Origin: Pelagimonas sp050633425
GTDB taxonomy: Bacteria > Pseudomonadota > Alphaproteobacteria > Rhodobacterales > Rhodobacteraceae
Assembly: GCF_050633425.1 (NCBI RefSeq)
Contig: NZ_JBOEGM010000012.1
Location: 248,001 to 312,000 of the forward strand
DNA length: 64,000 bases
Direction: 5' to 3'
Positions 18,295 through 27,522 of the stretch are shown here, piece by piece (position 1 is the stretch's first letter; each line of letters opens with the position of its first letter). The position numbers and the translations under genes were made by a program. The notes below the pieces were generated by a model. It had not been told where the DNA came from. It ran no database searches and saw only the letters and a list, made by a program, of their open reading frames with translations.

Positions 18295-18376
18295 AACCTT
18301 AACTCTTTCTCGCAGGCGTTAATACTTTTTCAACCATGAAGGCCCAATGCTTAGGCCCGGCTAGGGAGCGGGTTTC

Positions 18377-19891
18377 ATGGTTGCACACGCCTATACAGTA
18401 GCGTTCGAAGGCGTCGAAGCGCGCCCGGTGGAAGTACAATGCGCCGTCACACCCGGCCTGCCAGCTTTTTCAATCGTTGGCCTGCCCAACAAGGCGGTCT
18501 CCGAAGCCCGCGACCGCGTGCGCACAGCCTTGGCGTCCTTGGCGATTGCGCTGCCCTCAAAACGTATCACAATTAACCTATCTCCTGCCGATTTGCCCAA
18601 AGAGGGGTCGCATTTTGATCTGCCGATCGCCCTTGGCTTATTGGCAGCCCTCGAGATCATTCCCAAGGACGCAGTGGCCCAAACCGTCGCCTTGGGCGAG
18701 CTCTCTTTAGACGGGGCTTTGGTCCCGGTTTTAGGGGCCTTACCCGCCGCGATGACCGCGGCCGAAGACGACCGCACCCTCTTATGCCCCCAAGCGTCGG
18801 GGCCCGAAGCCGCATGGGTGGACGCCTGCAAAGTCATCGGGGCCAAGACCTTGTTAGACGTGGTGAGGCATTTTTCGGGTCAAGCGGTTTTGGAGCCTGC
18901 TCGGGCCGGCGAGGTTCACACAGAAAAATCAATCAAAGACTTGCGCGATGTCAAAGGTCAGGAGCGCGCCAAACGAGGGCTAGAAATCGCCGCAGCCGGG
19001 CGTCATCACCTGTTTTTGGTCGGAGCACCGGGATCCGGGAAATCCATGTTATCGGCGTGCATGCCCGGCATTTTGCCTCCAATGTCGCCAATAGAGGCGC
19101 TTGAGACATCTATGATTCACTCGGTCGCCGGAATTTTGGAGGAAGGCGGTATTTCGCGCTCTCGCCCGTTTCGTCAACCACATCATACCGCCTCAATGGC
19201 CGCAATCATTGGCGGCGGACGCGGTGCAAAACCCGGCGAAGTCAGCATGGCCCACAATGGCGTGCTATTCCTTGACGAGTTTCCCGAGTTTCAACGACCG
19301 GTTTTGGAAACCCTTCGCCAACCCGTGGAAACCGGGGAAGTCATGGTCGCGCGGGCCAATGCCCATATCAATTACCCCTGCCGTTTCTTGCTTGTTGCCG
19401 CGGCAAACCCCTGTAAATGCGGGCATCTTTCCGATCCTGACCAAGCCTGCTCCCGTGCGCCGATCTGCGGAGAAGACTATCTGGGCCGCATCTCTGGCCC
19501 TCTGTTAGACCGCTTCGATTTACGTCTGGAAGTCCCACCCGTCCCGGTATCTGATATCAATTTACCGCCCACTGGAGACAGCTCAGAAACAGTCGCCAAA
19601 CGCGTTGCAGAAGCGCGCGAGGTACAGCGAAAGCGCTTTGAAAACCACGACCGAATGCGCACAAACGCCGACGCCGAGGGTCAGGTTTTGGATGACATCG
19701 CAGAACTCGATGCCGAAAGCCGTGATTTGTTGCTGCGTGCCGCAGATCGGTTTCGACTATCCGCCCGCGGATATCACCGGGTATTGCGCGTCGCCCGCAC
19801 CATCGCAGATCTCGATCAAAGTGCGGACATCCGTCGTCCGCACGTCGCCGAAGCGCTGTCCTATCGATTGGTATCGACCAAAGAATCCTGA
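18377..19891 (+). CDS. comM: YifB/ComM family Mg-chelatase-like AAA+ ATPase
   Basis: The 504-residue protein has an N-terminal ChlI-like Lon-protease-fold domain (residues 1-170), a magnesium-chelatase AAA+ core, and a C-terminal lid domain. Walker A GAPGSGKS is at 216-223 and Walker B GVLFLDEF near 295-302. CKCGHLSDPDQACSRAP is the zinc-like insert of this family. ComM in Vibrio and Haemophilus is a hexameric helicase that promotes branch migration in natural transformation, so a recombination role is likely. The last 31 bases overlap the convergent esterase gene. Confidence 0.95.
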   Translation: MVAHAYTVAFEGVEARPVEVQCAVTPGLPAFSIVGLPNKAVSEARDRVRTALASLAIALPSKRITINLSPADLPKEGSHFDLPIALGLLAALEIIPKDAVAQTVALGELSLDGALVPVLGALPAAMTAAEDDRTLLCPQASGPEAAWVDACKVIGAKTLLDVVRHFSGQAVLEPARAGEVHTEKSIKDLRDVKGQERAKRGLEIAAAGRHHLFLVGAPGSGKSMLSACMPGILPPMSPIEALETSMIHSVAGILEEGGISRSRPFRQPHHTASMAAIIGGGRGAKPGEVSMAHNGVLFLDEFPEFQRPVLETLRQPVETGEVMVARANAHINYPCRFLLVAAANPCKCGHLSDPDQACSRAPICGEDYLGRISGPLLDRFDLRLEVPPVPVSDINLPPTGDSSETVAKRVAEAREVQRKRFENHDRMRTNADAEGQVLDDIAELDAESRDLLLRAADRFRLSARGYHRVLRVARTIADLDQSADIRRPHVAEALSYRLVSTKES

Positions 19892-20766
19892 GAAAATTGG
19901 GAAATCTGCCGCAAGCTTCGGCGCGCTTCTGGCACCCATCCATCCATCAAATGCCAAACATGCGGCGCATCCGGAAGCGTTTGCAGCGTCACCTCAGCGC
20001 CGAAACTTCGCAAATGGTCGGCCATACGCAGCGCATCATCGCGCAAGATTTCGGTTTCAGAGTGGTGGATAAGAACGGGCGGGCAATTCGGAAACTCGGC
20101 AAACAAGGGGGAAATACGCGGATCCGCGGCGTCAAACCCATCCAAGACAGCCTCGGCCAAGGCCCCAAACTGTTCCGCTGGCAAAACAACATCGCAGTCT
20201 TTGTTGGCCTCAAGGCTTTGTCCAGTTTGAGAAAAGTCGACGCAAGGTGACATGGAAAACACGGCAGCGGGTGCCTGGCCGCGCCTGCACAGTTCCGCCA
20301 GCAGCGCAAAGGCAATCCCGCCCCCAGCGGAATCCCCGCCCAAAACGATGTCTCGCGGGTAAAATCCTTGAGCCATCAACCGATCCCAAGCCGCCAATGC
20401 ATCTTCAAAGGCAGCTGGGGCCGATGCCTCTTGAGCCAATCGGTAACGAGGCGCGCAGATTTCGACCTTAGCCAGTCGAGACAAACGGCCCAACATTGCC
20501 GAATACACCTGCGGGCTTCCAGCCACATACCCGCCGCCATGGAAAAACAGGATGGCCTTGCCGGTTTTACACCGGCCAGACGCAAACCAGTGTATTCCGC
20601 CATCTCGGACATAATGCCTCAGAAAGGGTGGTTTTCGGAACACCATACCAGCAATAAAATCAAGCGACTTGCGGGCATCATCCGGCCCGCCAGTCTTACG
20701 GAGCTGCGGCTTCACAACATGCCGCAGTACCTTATTGAGGTATCTGAGCTGCCAGCTCAGACGCAT
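19861..20766 (-). CDS. Alpha/beta hydrolase, hormone-sensitive lipase family esterase
   Basis: The roughly 300-residue protein is an esterase of the HSL (bacterial type IV) family. The oxyanion motif FFHGGGYVAGS is near residue 75 and the nucleophile motif GGDSAGGG puts Ser near 146. A late ETEILRDDAL supplies Asp and APHVWHLM the His. The ATG at 20766 overlaps the gshB stop by 10 bases, so it is translated after gshB. It also overlaps comM at the 3' end. The substrate is unknown; short-chain acyl esters are typical. Confidence 0.9.
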   Translation of the reverse strand: MRLSWQLRYLNKVLRHVVKPQLRKTGGPDDARKSLDFIAGMVFRKPPFLRHYVRDGGIHWFASGRCKTGKAILFFHGGGYVAGSPQVYSAMLGRLSRLAKVEICAPRYRLAQEASAPAAFEDALAAWDRLMAQGFYPRDIVLGGDSAGGGIAFALLAELCRRGQAPAAVFSMSPCVDFSQTGQSLEANKDCDVVLPAEQFGALAEAVLDGFDAADPRISPLFAEFPNCPPVLIHHSETEILRDDALRMADHLRSFGAEVTLQTLPDAPHVWHLMDGWVPEARRSLRQISQFSQDSLVDTNR

Positions 20767-21692
20767 TTCGCTTCGATGGCCTGCCAAATCTTCTCGGCGA
20801 CGTTGATGCCGTCGAACCTTTCGAGTTCCTGAATCCCGGTAGGCGACGTGACATTAATTTCGGTCAGATAATCGCCGATCACATCAATACCGACAAACAC
20901 TTGCCCTTTGTCCCTCAATGTTGGGCCGATGGCCGCGCAAATTTCCATGTCCCGCGCGGTCAACTCAACCTTCTCAGGGCGTCCGCCAACATGCATATTT
21001 GAGCGAACTTCACCCTCTGCAGGCACCCGGTTGATTGCCCCCACAGGTTCGCCATCGACCAAGATCACGCGTTTATCACCAGCGGTTACCGCCGGTAAAT
21101 ATTTCTGCACAATCAGCGGTTCACGCGAAAACCCGGTAAACAACTCATGCAGTGACGACAGATTGCGGTCTTGTGCGTCCAATTTGAAAACACCTGCGCC
21201 GCCATTGCCATACAGGGGTTTCAAAATGACATCCCCGTGCCGCTCTTTGAAGGCGCGTATCGTCCGCAAATCGCGGGCAACGGTCGTCGGAGGAGTCAAC
21301 TCAGGAAAATTCAAAACCAGCAGTTTTTCAGGATAGTTTCGAACCCAGAATGGATCATTCACCACCAATGTTTGACCTGCAAGCCGATCCAACAGGTGCG
21401 TAGTGGTGATGTAATGCATGTCAAACGGCGGGTCCTGCCGCAGCCAAATCACGTCATAGTCTGCCAAATCAACCACTTCTTCGGGTTGCAGTATCGCAGG
21501 TTCCCCGGCGACGCGCTGAACCGTCATCCGGTGCCCACGCGCGGTGATCCGCCCTTCTTCATAGGCCAGTTGATCGGGCCCGTAATAAAACAGCTCATGC
21601 CCACGGGACTGCGCCTCTTCGGCCAGTCGAAAACTGCTATCTGCGTTGATGTCGACACCCGCAATCGGGTCCATCTGAAAGGCGATTTTCAT
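20757..21692 (-). CDS. gshB: Glutathione synthetase
   Basis: The enzyme joins gamma-glutamylcysteine and glycine using ATP. It has an ATP-grasp fold: DVIWLRQDPPFDMHYI near residue 75, VILKPLYGNGGAGVFKL in the centre, and VGIDVIGDYLTEINVTSPTG near the C-terminus. The ATG at 21692 begins MKIAFQMDPI, the standard start; an 18-codon extension upstream is unlikely. The glutathione S-transferase nearby would use its product. Confidence 0.97.
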   Translation of the reverse strand: MKIAFQMDPIAGVDINADSSFRLAEEAQSRGHELFYYGPDQLAYEEGRITARGHRMTVQRVAGEPAILQPEEVVDLADYDVIWLRQDPPFDMHYITTTHLLDRLAGQTLVVNDPFWVRNYPEKLLVLNFPELTPPTTVARDLRTIRAFKERHGDVILKPLYGNGGAGVFKLDAQDRNLSSLHELFTGFSREPLIVQKYLPAVTAGDKRVILVDGEPVGAINRVPAEGEVRSNMHVGGRPEKVELTARDMEICAAIGPTLRDKGQVFVGIDVIGDYLTEINVTSPTGIQELERFDGINVAEKIWQAIEAKCV

Positions 21693-21761
21693 GGTTCTTC
21701 CCCAAAACTTCTTGCCATAGATGGCGCAAGCCTGCCTTGGGTTCAATGGCTGCGGTGTTTC

Positions 21762-22136
21762 TTAGTGACCAATCGCATTTTCAATCACACGAATATCACC
21801 GTGACTGTCGACCAAGGCCACGTCAAAACGCATGTCGGTTAGCGTCCCCAACGGTTGCCCGCCAACAAACTCTTGGGCAGTGACCTGCAAACGCAGTATT
21901 TGGCGATCACTCAACCGGTCTGCCGCTCTGCCGAAATTACGGCTTTTCTTGACTTCGATGAAAACGAACCCATCCCCATCGCTGGCAATCAGATCAATTT
22001 CGCCAGCCTGCCCGCGCCAACGCGTGGCGACAATTGGAAAACCGCGCCGTTCATAAACTTGGGCAACCTGATGCTCAGCCGCGACGCCGGCGTGAAACCC
22101 AACGCTCCCTTGAGATTTGCGCGCGGATCGGTTCAT
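21762..22136 (-). CDS. yraN: YraN family (UPF0102) endonuclease-like protein
   Basis: The 124-residue protein has the Holliday-junction-resolvase-like PD-(D/E)XK core of UPF0102: GEIDLIASDG followed by FVFIEVKKS, giving the E...D...ExK pattern. The biological role of YraN is not established. Its start overlaps the rsmI stop (ATGA), which matches the rsmI-lpoA-yraN neighbourhood of enterobacteria. Confidence 0.93.
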   Translation of the reverse strand: MNRSARKSQGSVGFHAGVAAEHQVAQVYERRGFPIVATRWRGQAGEIDLIASDGDGFVFIEVKKSRNFGRAADRLSDRQILRLQVTAQEFVGGQPLGTLTDMRFDVALVDSHGDIRVIENAIGH

Positions 22137-23050
22137 TCATCTTCCTTTTCCTGCGCCAATCGCATGGCAAGCTGATAGACTGGGCGGCGCTTGATCTCAT
22201 GCTGACCTGACACCAAATCCGCCGCGTCACGAACGGACATTGTCTCAAGTGCCAAGGTTAACTCTTGCTCTATTAAGTCTTCGCTAACGGCTTCTTTTTC
22301 ACCTTTGCTGATCAGCAGGACAATTTCGCCTTTAACCGAATTTTCAGCATAGAACGCGGCCAAATCAGCGAGGCTGCCGCGTCGGGTTTCCTCAAACTTT
22401 TTCGTCAACTCTCGGCAAACGGCGGCCTGGCGCCCTTCTCCCAAAACCAACCCCGCATCCTTGAGCGTCGCTGCAAGACGACGCGGCGATTCGTAGAATG
22501 CCAGCGTCGCTTGAAGCTCAGAAAGCTCCTTAAGAACACGTTTACGCGCACCCGATGCATTGGGCAAAAACCCTGCAAATAAAAACCGATCTGTTGGCAA
22601 TCCCGCAAGGGTCAACGCGGTCACAACAGCCGAAGCACCAGGGGCCGATGTGACATAATACCCCTCTTCTTGGGCGGCGCGCGCCAAATCAAATCCGGGA
22701 TCGGAGATCATCGGAGTCCCAGCTTCCGACGCATAGACGACCGAACTCCCAGCTTGCAACGCCCCCAAGAGACGCGGCCGCGCCCGCGCACCATTGTGGT
22801 CATGATAGGCAATCAGTGGCCGATCACCCAGCGCGATACCGTGGATTTCCATCAAACGTCGCAAGCTGCGGGTATCTTCTGCCGCCAAAACATCTGCATC
22901 GCGCAAAATATCCAAGGTCCGCAACGTGATGTCGCGAGCGTTTCCAATCGGGGTTGCCACCAAATAGAGACCGCCCGACAGGTTTTGACGCGCACCCGGT
23001 GGATTTTCCCCGCTAAATTCCGCGTCAATCTCCGCCTTGTCCGAATTCAT
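22133..23050 (-). CDS. rsmI: 16S rRNA (cytidine(1402)-2'-O)-methyltransferase
   Basis: The 305-residue SAM-dependent enzyme methylates the ribose of C1402 in the decoding centre of 16S rRNA. Its tetrapyrrole-methylase-like fold shows LVATPIGNARDITLR, the AEDTRSLRRLM segment, SEAGTPMISDPG and PGASAVVTAL. Length and motifs fit RsmI. It is divergent from the PBP-activator-like gene, 89 bases apart, and overlaps yraN. Confidence 0.97.
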   Translation of the reverse strand: MNSDKAEIDAEFSGENPPGARQNLSGGLYLVATPIGNARDITLRTLDILRDADVLAAEDTRSLRRLMEIHGIALGDRPLIAYHDHNGARARPRLLGALQAGSSVVYASEAGTPMISDPGFDLARAAQEEGYYVTSAPGASAVVTALTLAGLPTDRFLFAGFLPNASGARKRVLKELSELQATLAFYESPRRLAATLKDAGLVLGEGRQAAVCRELTKKFEETRRGSLADLAAFYAENSVKGEIVLLISKGEKEAVSEDLIEQELTLALETMSVRDAADLVSGQHEIKRRPVYQLAMRLAQEKEDE

Positions 23051-23139
23051 TGCTGGACCCCTAATTCTGCTCGTTTATATTCGCGACCAAGCTCGCGCGG
23101 GCTGGACCCCGCGCATGACAACGAGGGAGTTCATCGTCC

Positions 23140-24336
23140 ATGTTTGCTGTTTTATCCCCCCTACGCAAGGTGTTGCGCCCTGCAGCCGGTGTCGCCACCG
23201 CTCTTTTACTGGCAGCATGCGACCCGACCGGCATGCCGGGACTGGGTGGTAGCCCAGCCGATTCTGGTGGCCCTAAGATCGACCCGAAAAAACCGATTCA
23301 GGTGGCTTTGTTGGTTCCTGTGTCAGACGCGCAGGCAGGTGCCGTCGCCAAGAGCCTTGAACAAGCGGCACGCCTCGCTGTTCAAGAGCTAAGTGGCGCA
23401 GAGATTATTCTCAAAACCTATGACACAGCTGGTGCACCATCGACAGCGGCTGCGCAGGCTCAGCGCGCCGTTGATGAAGGCGCAAAGATCATCTTGGGCC
23501 CATTGCGGGCAGATGCGGTGAACGAGGCTGGGCGCGCAGTTGCGGATGAAGGCGTCAACGTTTTGGGGTTTTCCAACAACCCATCGATCGCTGGCGGCAA
23601 TGTTTTCATCCTGGGCCCAACCTTTAACAACACAGCAAACCGCTTGATGAAACATGCCCGCAGCCAAGGCAAAAAAAGCGTCGTCATTGTGTATTCGGAT
23701 GATGTTCCCGGGCAATTCGGCCGCTCGGCCATTGAACTGGCCGCTTCGGCGAACGGAATTCGCGTGGTTTCAGCCGAAGGATATACCCTGACTGTAGAAG
23801 GTGTAACCGCGACGGCCAAGGCCGCCGCAGCAGCTGTAAGAAGTGGTGAAGCCGATTCAATCTTTATCACAACGGATGCGACAAACGCCGCCATGCCGAT
23901 GCTGCTCAACCAGCTTCCCAGCAATGGTATTGCGCCAAATCAGGTGCAATATGTTGGTTTAACCCGATTTGATGTGCGGCCAGATCTCTTTAGCCTGCCC
24001 GGTGCGACAGGTGTTTGGTTTGCGCTTCCTGACCAAGCCCAGCAAGAAGGCTTCAACGCGCGGTTTTCAGCGGCCTACGGGGCAACCCCGCATCCTTTGG
24101 CCGGGATCGCTTATGATGGCATCTCAGCCATTGGCGCCTTGGCCAAACAAGGGAGGGGCGACGCTTTGACCGGGAAAGCTTTGACGCGCAGCACTGGCTT
24201 TAGTGGCACGGGGGGTGTATTTCGCCTGAAAGCGGATGGCACCAATGAACGGGCGCTGTCTGTGGCAACGATCAAAGACAATCAGATGGTGATCCTTGAC
24301 TCAGCCCCGAAAGCCTTCTCAGGCGCAGGATTCTAA
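23140..24336 (+). CDS. Penicillin-binding protein activator, LpoA-like lipoprotein
   Basis: The 398-residue protein has a lipoprotein signal with lipobox LLAAC (Cys27), so it is membrane-anchored in the periplasm. The mature part is a periplasmic-binding-protein fold of the LppC/LpoA type, with VALLVPVSDAQAGAVAKSL, IILGPLRADAVNEAGR, and VGLTRFDVRPDLF. LpoA stimulates PBP1a in Enterobacteria; that partner is inferred here. GAGGGAG precedes the ATG. The neighbours rsmI and yraN are those of E. coli lpoA, which supports orthology. Confidence 0.85.
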   Translation: MFAVLSPLRKVLRPAAGVATALLLAACDPTGMPGLGGSPADSGGPKIDPKKPIQVALLVPVSDAQAGAVAKSLEQAARLAVQELSGAEIILKTYDTAGAPSTAAAQAQRAVDEGAKIILGPLRADAVNEAGRAVADEGVNVLGFSNNPSIAGGNVFILGPTFNNTANRLMKHARSQGKKSVVIVYSDDVPGQFGRSAIELAASANGIRVVSAEGYTLTVEGVTATAKAAAAAVRSGEADSIFITTDATNAAMPMLLNQLPSNGIAPNQVQYVGLTRFDVRPDLFSLPGATGVWFALPDQAQQEGFNARFSAAYGATPHPLAGIAYDGISAIGALAKQGRGDALTGKALTRSTGFSGTGGVFRLKADGTNERALSVATIKDNQMVILDSAPKAFSGAGF

Positions 24337-24364
24337 GACCTCAGCCCCTACGGGGGCAGACCTG

Positions 24365-27109
24365 ATGCCGGACAATCTTATCGCTCCGGCATCAGACATT
24401 TTTGACCTTCCGGCCATCCGTGCCGACTTGTTCGACAGTTTTCCTGACGGCGCGGAAGAAACCGAGATTCGCAAGATTACGGTGGCCAAACTGGCCGAAG
24501 CCCGCGACATCGGGCGCCAAGTGATCGCGGATGCTTTGGCGACTGACCCATTTGGTGCGCGCCGAACCACGCGGGCTTATACGTGGCTAACCGATGGCAT
24601 GGTGCGCCTGACGTTCGAAGTTGCGACCAAACGTTTGCATGTTTTGAACAGCGCAACCGAAGGCGAGCGCCTATCGGTAATTGCCGTTGGCGGATACGGG
24701 CGCGGTGAAATGGCCCCGTTTTCTGACGTGGACCTGCTGTTTCTGACCCCCTACAAAATCACGCCCTGGGCAGAAAGCGTCATCGAATCGATGCTTTATA
24801 TGCAATGGGACCTGAAAATGAAGGTCGGCCACAGCTCCCGAACGGTGAAAGATTGCATTCGTCTTGGTGGCGAAGACATGACCATTCGAACCGCCATGCT
24901 GGAACATCGTTACCTGATCGGTGACGCGCCTTTGGCCGACGAACTGGACAAGCGGCTGCTGAACGATCTGTTCAAAGGCTCTGAGCGGGAATTTGTCGAA
25001 GCAAAGCTGGCCGAACGCGATTCACGGCACGAGAAGCAAGGCCAGCGTTATATGGTTGAGCCGAACGTCAAAGAAGGAAAAGGCGGGTTGCGTGACCTGC
25101 AATCGCTATTCTGGATCACCAAATACGTACATCACACCGATGACACATCCGAGCTGGTGAGACTTGGGGTTTTCCACCCCGAAGAGTACGAGAAATTCGT
25201 TCAGGCCGAACGGTTTTTGTGGGCGGCGCGTTGTCATCTGCATTTGGCGGCAGGACGCCCGGTTGAGCAACTGGGCTTTGATATGCAAGTCGAAGTGGCC
25301 GAGCGGATGGGCTATACTGACAAACCTGGCCGCCGCGGTGTTGAATGGTTTATGCAAGACTATTTCCGACACGCCACCGCTGTTGGTGATCTGACACGGA
25401 TTTTTCTGACGTCTTTGGAAGCGGACCACAAAAAGGCGGCTCCGCTGCTTGAGCGCCTCTTCAAACGTAGACCACGCGTGAAGGCTGGCTTTACAGTTGT
25501 TAACGGCCGCCTTGCCATCGCCGATGACAGCGATTTCTTGGCCGATAACCGCAATTTGCTTGGCTTATTTGGCGAAGCCCTTCGCACAGGTTTGTTGATT
25601 CACCCCGATGCGATGCGGTTGGTGACGGCCAATCTCAATTTGATCGACGATGAAATGCGCAACGACAAAGATGCGCAAAAGCAATTCCTCGACCTTTTGT
25701 TAAAACACGGCAACCCGGAACGCGCCCTGCGCCGGATGAATGAACTTGGGGTTTTATCAGCCTTTATTCCCGAGTTCGCGCCCATCGTCGCGATGATGCA
25801 ATTCAACATGTATCACCATTACACCGTCGACGAGCACACGATTCAGGTGATCCAGCATCTCGCCAATATTGAGCGAGGCGAAGTCGGCGAAGAGCTGCCC
25901 GTTTCCACCGAGATCATCAAAGGCGGCATCAATCGCAAGGTTCTGTATACGGCTCTATTGCTGCACGATATTGGCAAGGGCCGTGACGAGGATCATTCCA
26001 TTTTGGGTGCGAAAATCGCGCGCAAGGTCGCACCGCGTCTTGGTCTCAAACCCAAAGAAGCGACAACTGTTGAATGGCTTGTACGGCATCATTTACTCAT
26101 GTCTGATATGGCGCAAAAACGCGATATTGCTGACCCGCGGACCGTACGTGATTTCGCCAAGGCCGTTCAGACGGTTGAGCGGTTGGATCTGCTCTGCGTG
26201 TTGACAGTTTGTGATATTCGCGGTGTTGGACCGAATACTTGGAACAACTGGAAAGCCGCGTTAATCCGCGCGCTCTATCGCCAAACCCGCCGCGCGTTAG
26301 AGGACGGAATGGAAGCCCTAAACCGCGAAAATCGCGGGACAGAAGCCAAAAAGCTGTTGCGGGCCAGCCTCCCGGATTGGTCAAGTACGGCCCTGCGCAA
26401 AGAGGCAGGTCGTCACTATCCGCCATATTGGCAAGGGCTCCACATCACAGCGCATCTGGTTTTTGCAACACTGCTGCGCGAGATTTCAGATGATGAAGTT
26501 AAGATTGATATTCATCCCGACGAAGACCGCGATGCAACGCGTGTTTGCTTTGCCATTGCCGATCATCCCGGCATTTTCTCACGGCTCGCGGGGGCATTGG
26601 CGCTGGTCGGGGCAAACGTCGTGGATGCGCGTACTTTCACCACCAAAGACGGCTACGCGACTGCTGCATTCTGGATTCAAGACGGGGATGGTGCCCCCTA
26701 TGAGGCCGCTCGTATTCCGCGATTGAAAACGATGATCAGCAAAACCTTGATGGGGGAAGTTGTTCCACGCGAAGCGATCAAGTCTAAGGACAAGCTCAAG
26801 AAACGCGAACGGGCATTCAAAGTTCCGACGTCGATCACCTTTGATAATGATGGGTCCGAAATCTATACCATCATTGAAGTCGACACGCGTGACCGCCCCG
26901 GTTTGCTCTATGATTTGACCAGAACGATGGCCAGTTCCAACGTCTATATCGCCTCAGCGGTCATCGCGACCTATGGCGAACAGGTGGTTGATACGTTCTA
27001 CGTGAAGGACATGTTCGGCCTGAAATTCTATTCTGAGAGCAAACAAAAGGCTCTTGAGAAAAAGCTGCGTGATGCCATCACGGCTGGGGTCAAACAGGCG
27101 AACAGCTAG
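24365..27109 (+). CDS. glnD: [Protein-PII] uridylyltransferase/uridylyl-removing enzyme
   Basis: The roughly 914-residue protein senses glutamine and uridylylates or de-uridylylates PII proteins, setting nitrogen metabolism. The nucleotidyltransferase motif GGYGRGEMAPFSDVD lies near residue 105. A central HD domain has LLHDIGKGRDEDHS, and two C-terminal ACT domains start at FAIADHPGIFSRLAGAL and DTRDRPGLLYDLT. I start at ATG 24365, preceded by GGGGG, because the longer frame overlaps the upstream gene. No glnB or amtB is near. Confidence 0.96.
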   Translation: MPDNLIAPASDIFDLPAIRADLFDSFPDGAEETEIRKITVAKLAEARDIGRQVIADALATDPFGARRTTRAYTWLTDGMVRLTFEVATKRLHVLNSATEGERLSVIAVGGYGRGEMAPFSDVDLLFLTPYKITPWAESVIESMLYMQWDLKMKVGHSSRTVKDCIRLGGEDMTIRTAMLEHRYLIGDAPLADELDKRLLNDLFKGSEREFVEAKLAERDSRHEKQGQRYMVEPNVKEGKGGLRDLQSLFWITKYVHHTDDTSELVRLGVFHPEEYEKFVQAERFLWAARCHLHLAAGRPVEQLGFDMQVEVAERMGYTDKPGRRGVEWFMQDYFRHATAVGDLTRIFLTSLEADHKKAAPLLERLFKRRPRVKAGFTVVNGRLAIADDSDFLADNRNLLGLFGEALRTGLLIHPDAMRLVTANLNLIDDEMRNDKDAQKQFLDLLLKHGNPERALRRMNELGVLSAFIPEFAPIVAMMQFNMYHHYTVDEHTIQVIQHLANIERGEVGEELPVSTEIIKGGINRKVLYTALLLHDIGKGRDEDHSILGAKIARKVAPRLGLKPKEATTVEWLVRHHLLMSDMAQKRDIADPRTVRDFAKAVQTVERLDLLCVLTVCDIRGVGPNTWNNWKAALIRALYRQTRRALEDGMEALNRENRGTEAKKLLRASLPDWSSTALRKEAGRHYPPYWQGLHITAHLVFATLLREISDDEVKIDIHPDEDRDATRVCFAIADHPGIFSRLAGALALVGANVVDARTFTTKDGYATAAFWIQDGDGAPYEAARIPRLKTMISKTLMGEVVPREAIKSKDKLKKRERAFKVPTSITFDNDGSEIYTIIEVDTRDRPGLLYDLTRTMASSNVYIASAVIATYGEQVVDTFYVKDMFGLKFYSESKQKALEKKLRDAITAGVKQANS

Positions 27110-27522
27110 GCCCCCCTTCTGCGTGGTTTGACCGATTATGCGTAGGTTCGTCATAGTAGTCGTCTTTTTCAGCGGTAATTGGCGCAAACTGGTGCACAGT
27201 CTGCTCCAATCCGTCATGCCCAAGGCATGCATTTGTCCTTGCTGCGTCCCGTATATGAATGGGGCCAGATACAGTGTTTGAAGTGCCCCTAGATGGGCTT
27301 GTCGAGAACATAGTCGTCGAAACGCCCGCCACCATTGGTGGCGCGACCTATCGCCAATCAAGACCGAGACATGCAGCTTCGGCCGCCCCAGTATCATGCT
27401 CGGTGTCATACTCGGCATCGCAATAGCCATGTGACCACAGTTGCCCCACTAGCGCTTGTGAACCGGGCACGACAAAGCCGGCCCTCGTTCAAAAGGACCG
27501 GCCCAAAAATGGGTTAAGCTCG
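27110..27522. other. Intergenic stretch without a supported gene
   Basis: The 413 bases between glnD and the convergent desaturase gene contain several short open frames on both strands, none with recognisable protein character or a good ribosome site. A 47-codon frame starts at 27138 but is Cys/Val-rich and unconvincing. The only structured element I see is the hairpin at 27477-27508. It could be a decayed gene remnant. Confidence 0.5.
27477..27508. terminator. Probable terminator hairpin between glnD and desaturase
   Basis: GCCGGCCCT at 27477-27485 pairs with AGGACCGGC at 27494-27502 apart from one C-A mismatch. The A-rich 3' flank would give a U-run for the minus-strand or a weak end for the plus-strand transcript. 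It lies between convergent genes. Confidence 0.55.

Noticed and set aside
27138..27281. A 47-codon frame after glnD
   Set aside because: Cys/Val-rich, with no supporting ribosome site or similarity I recognise.
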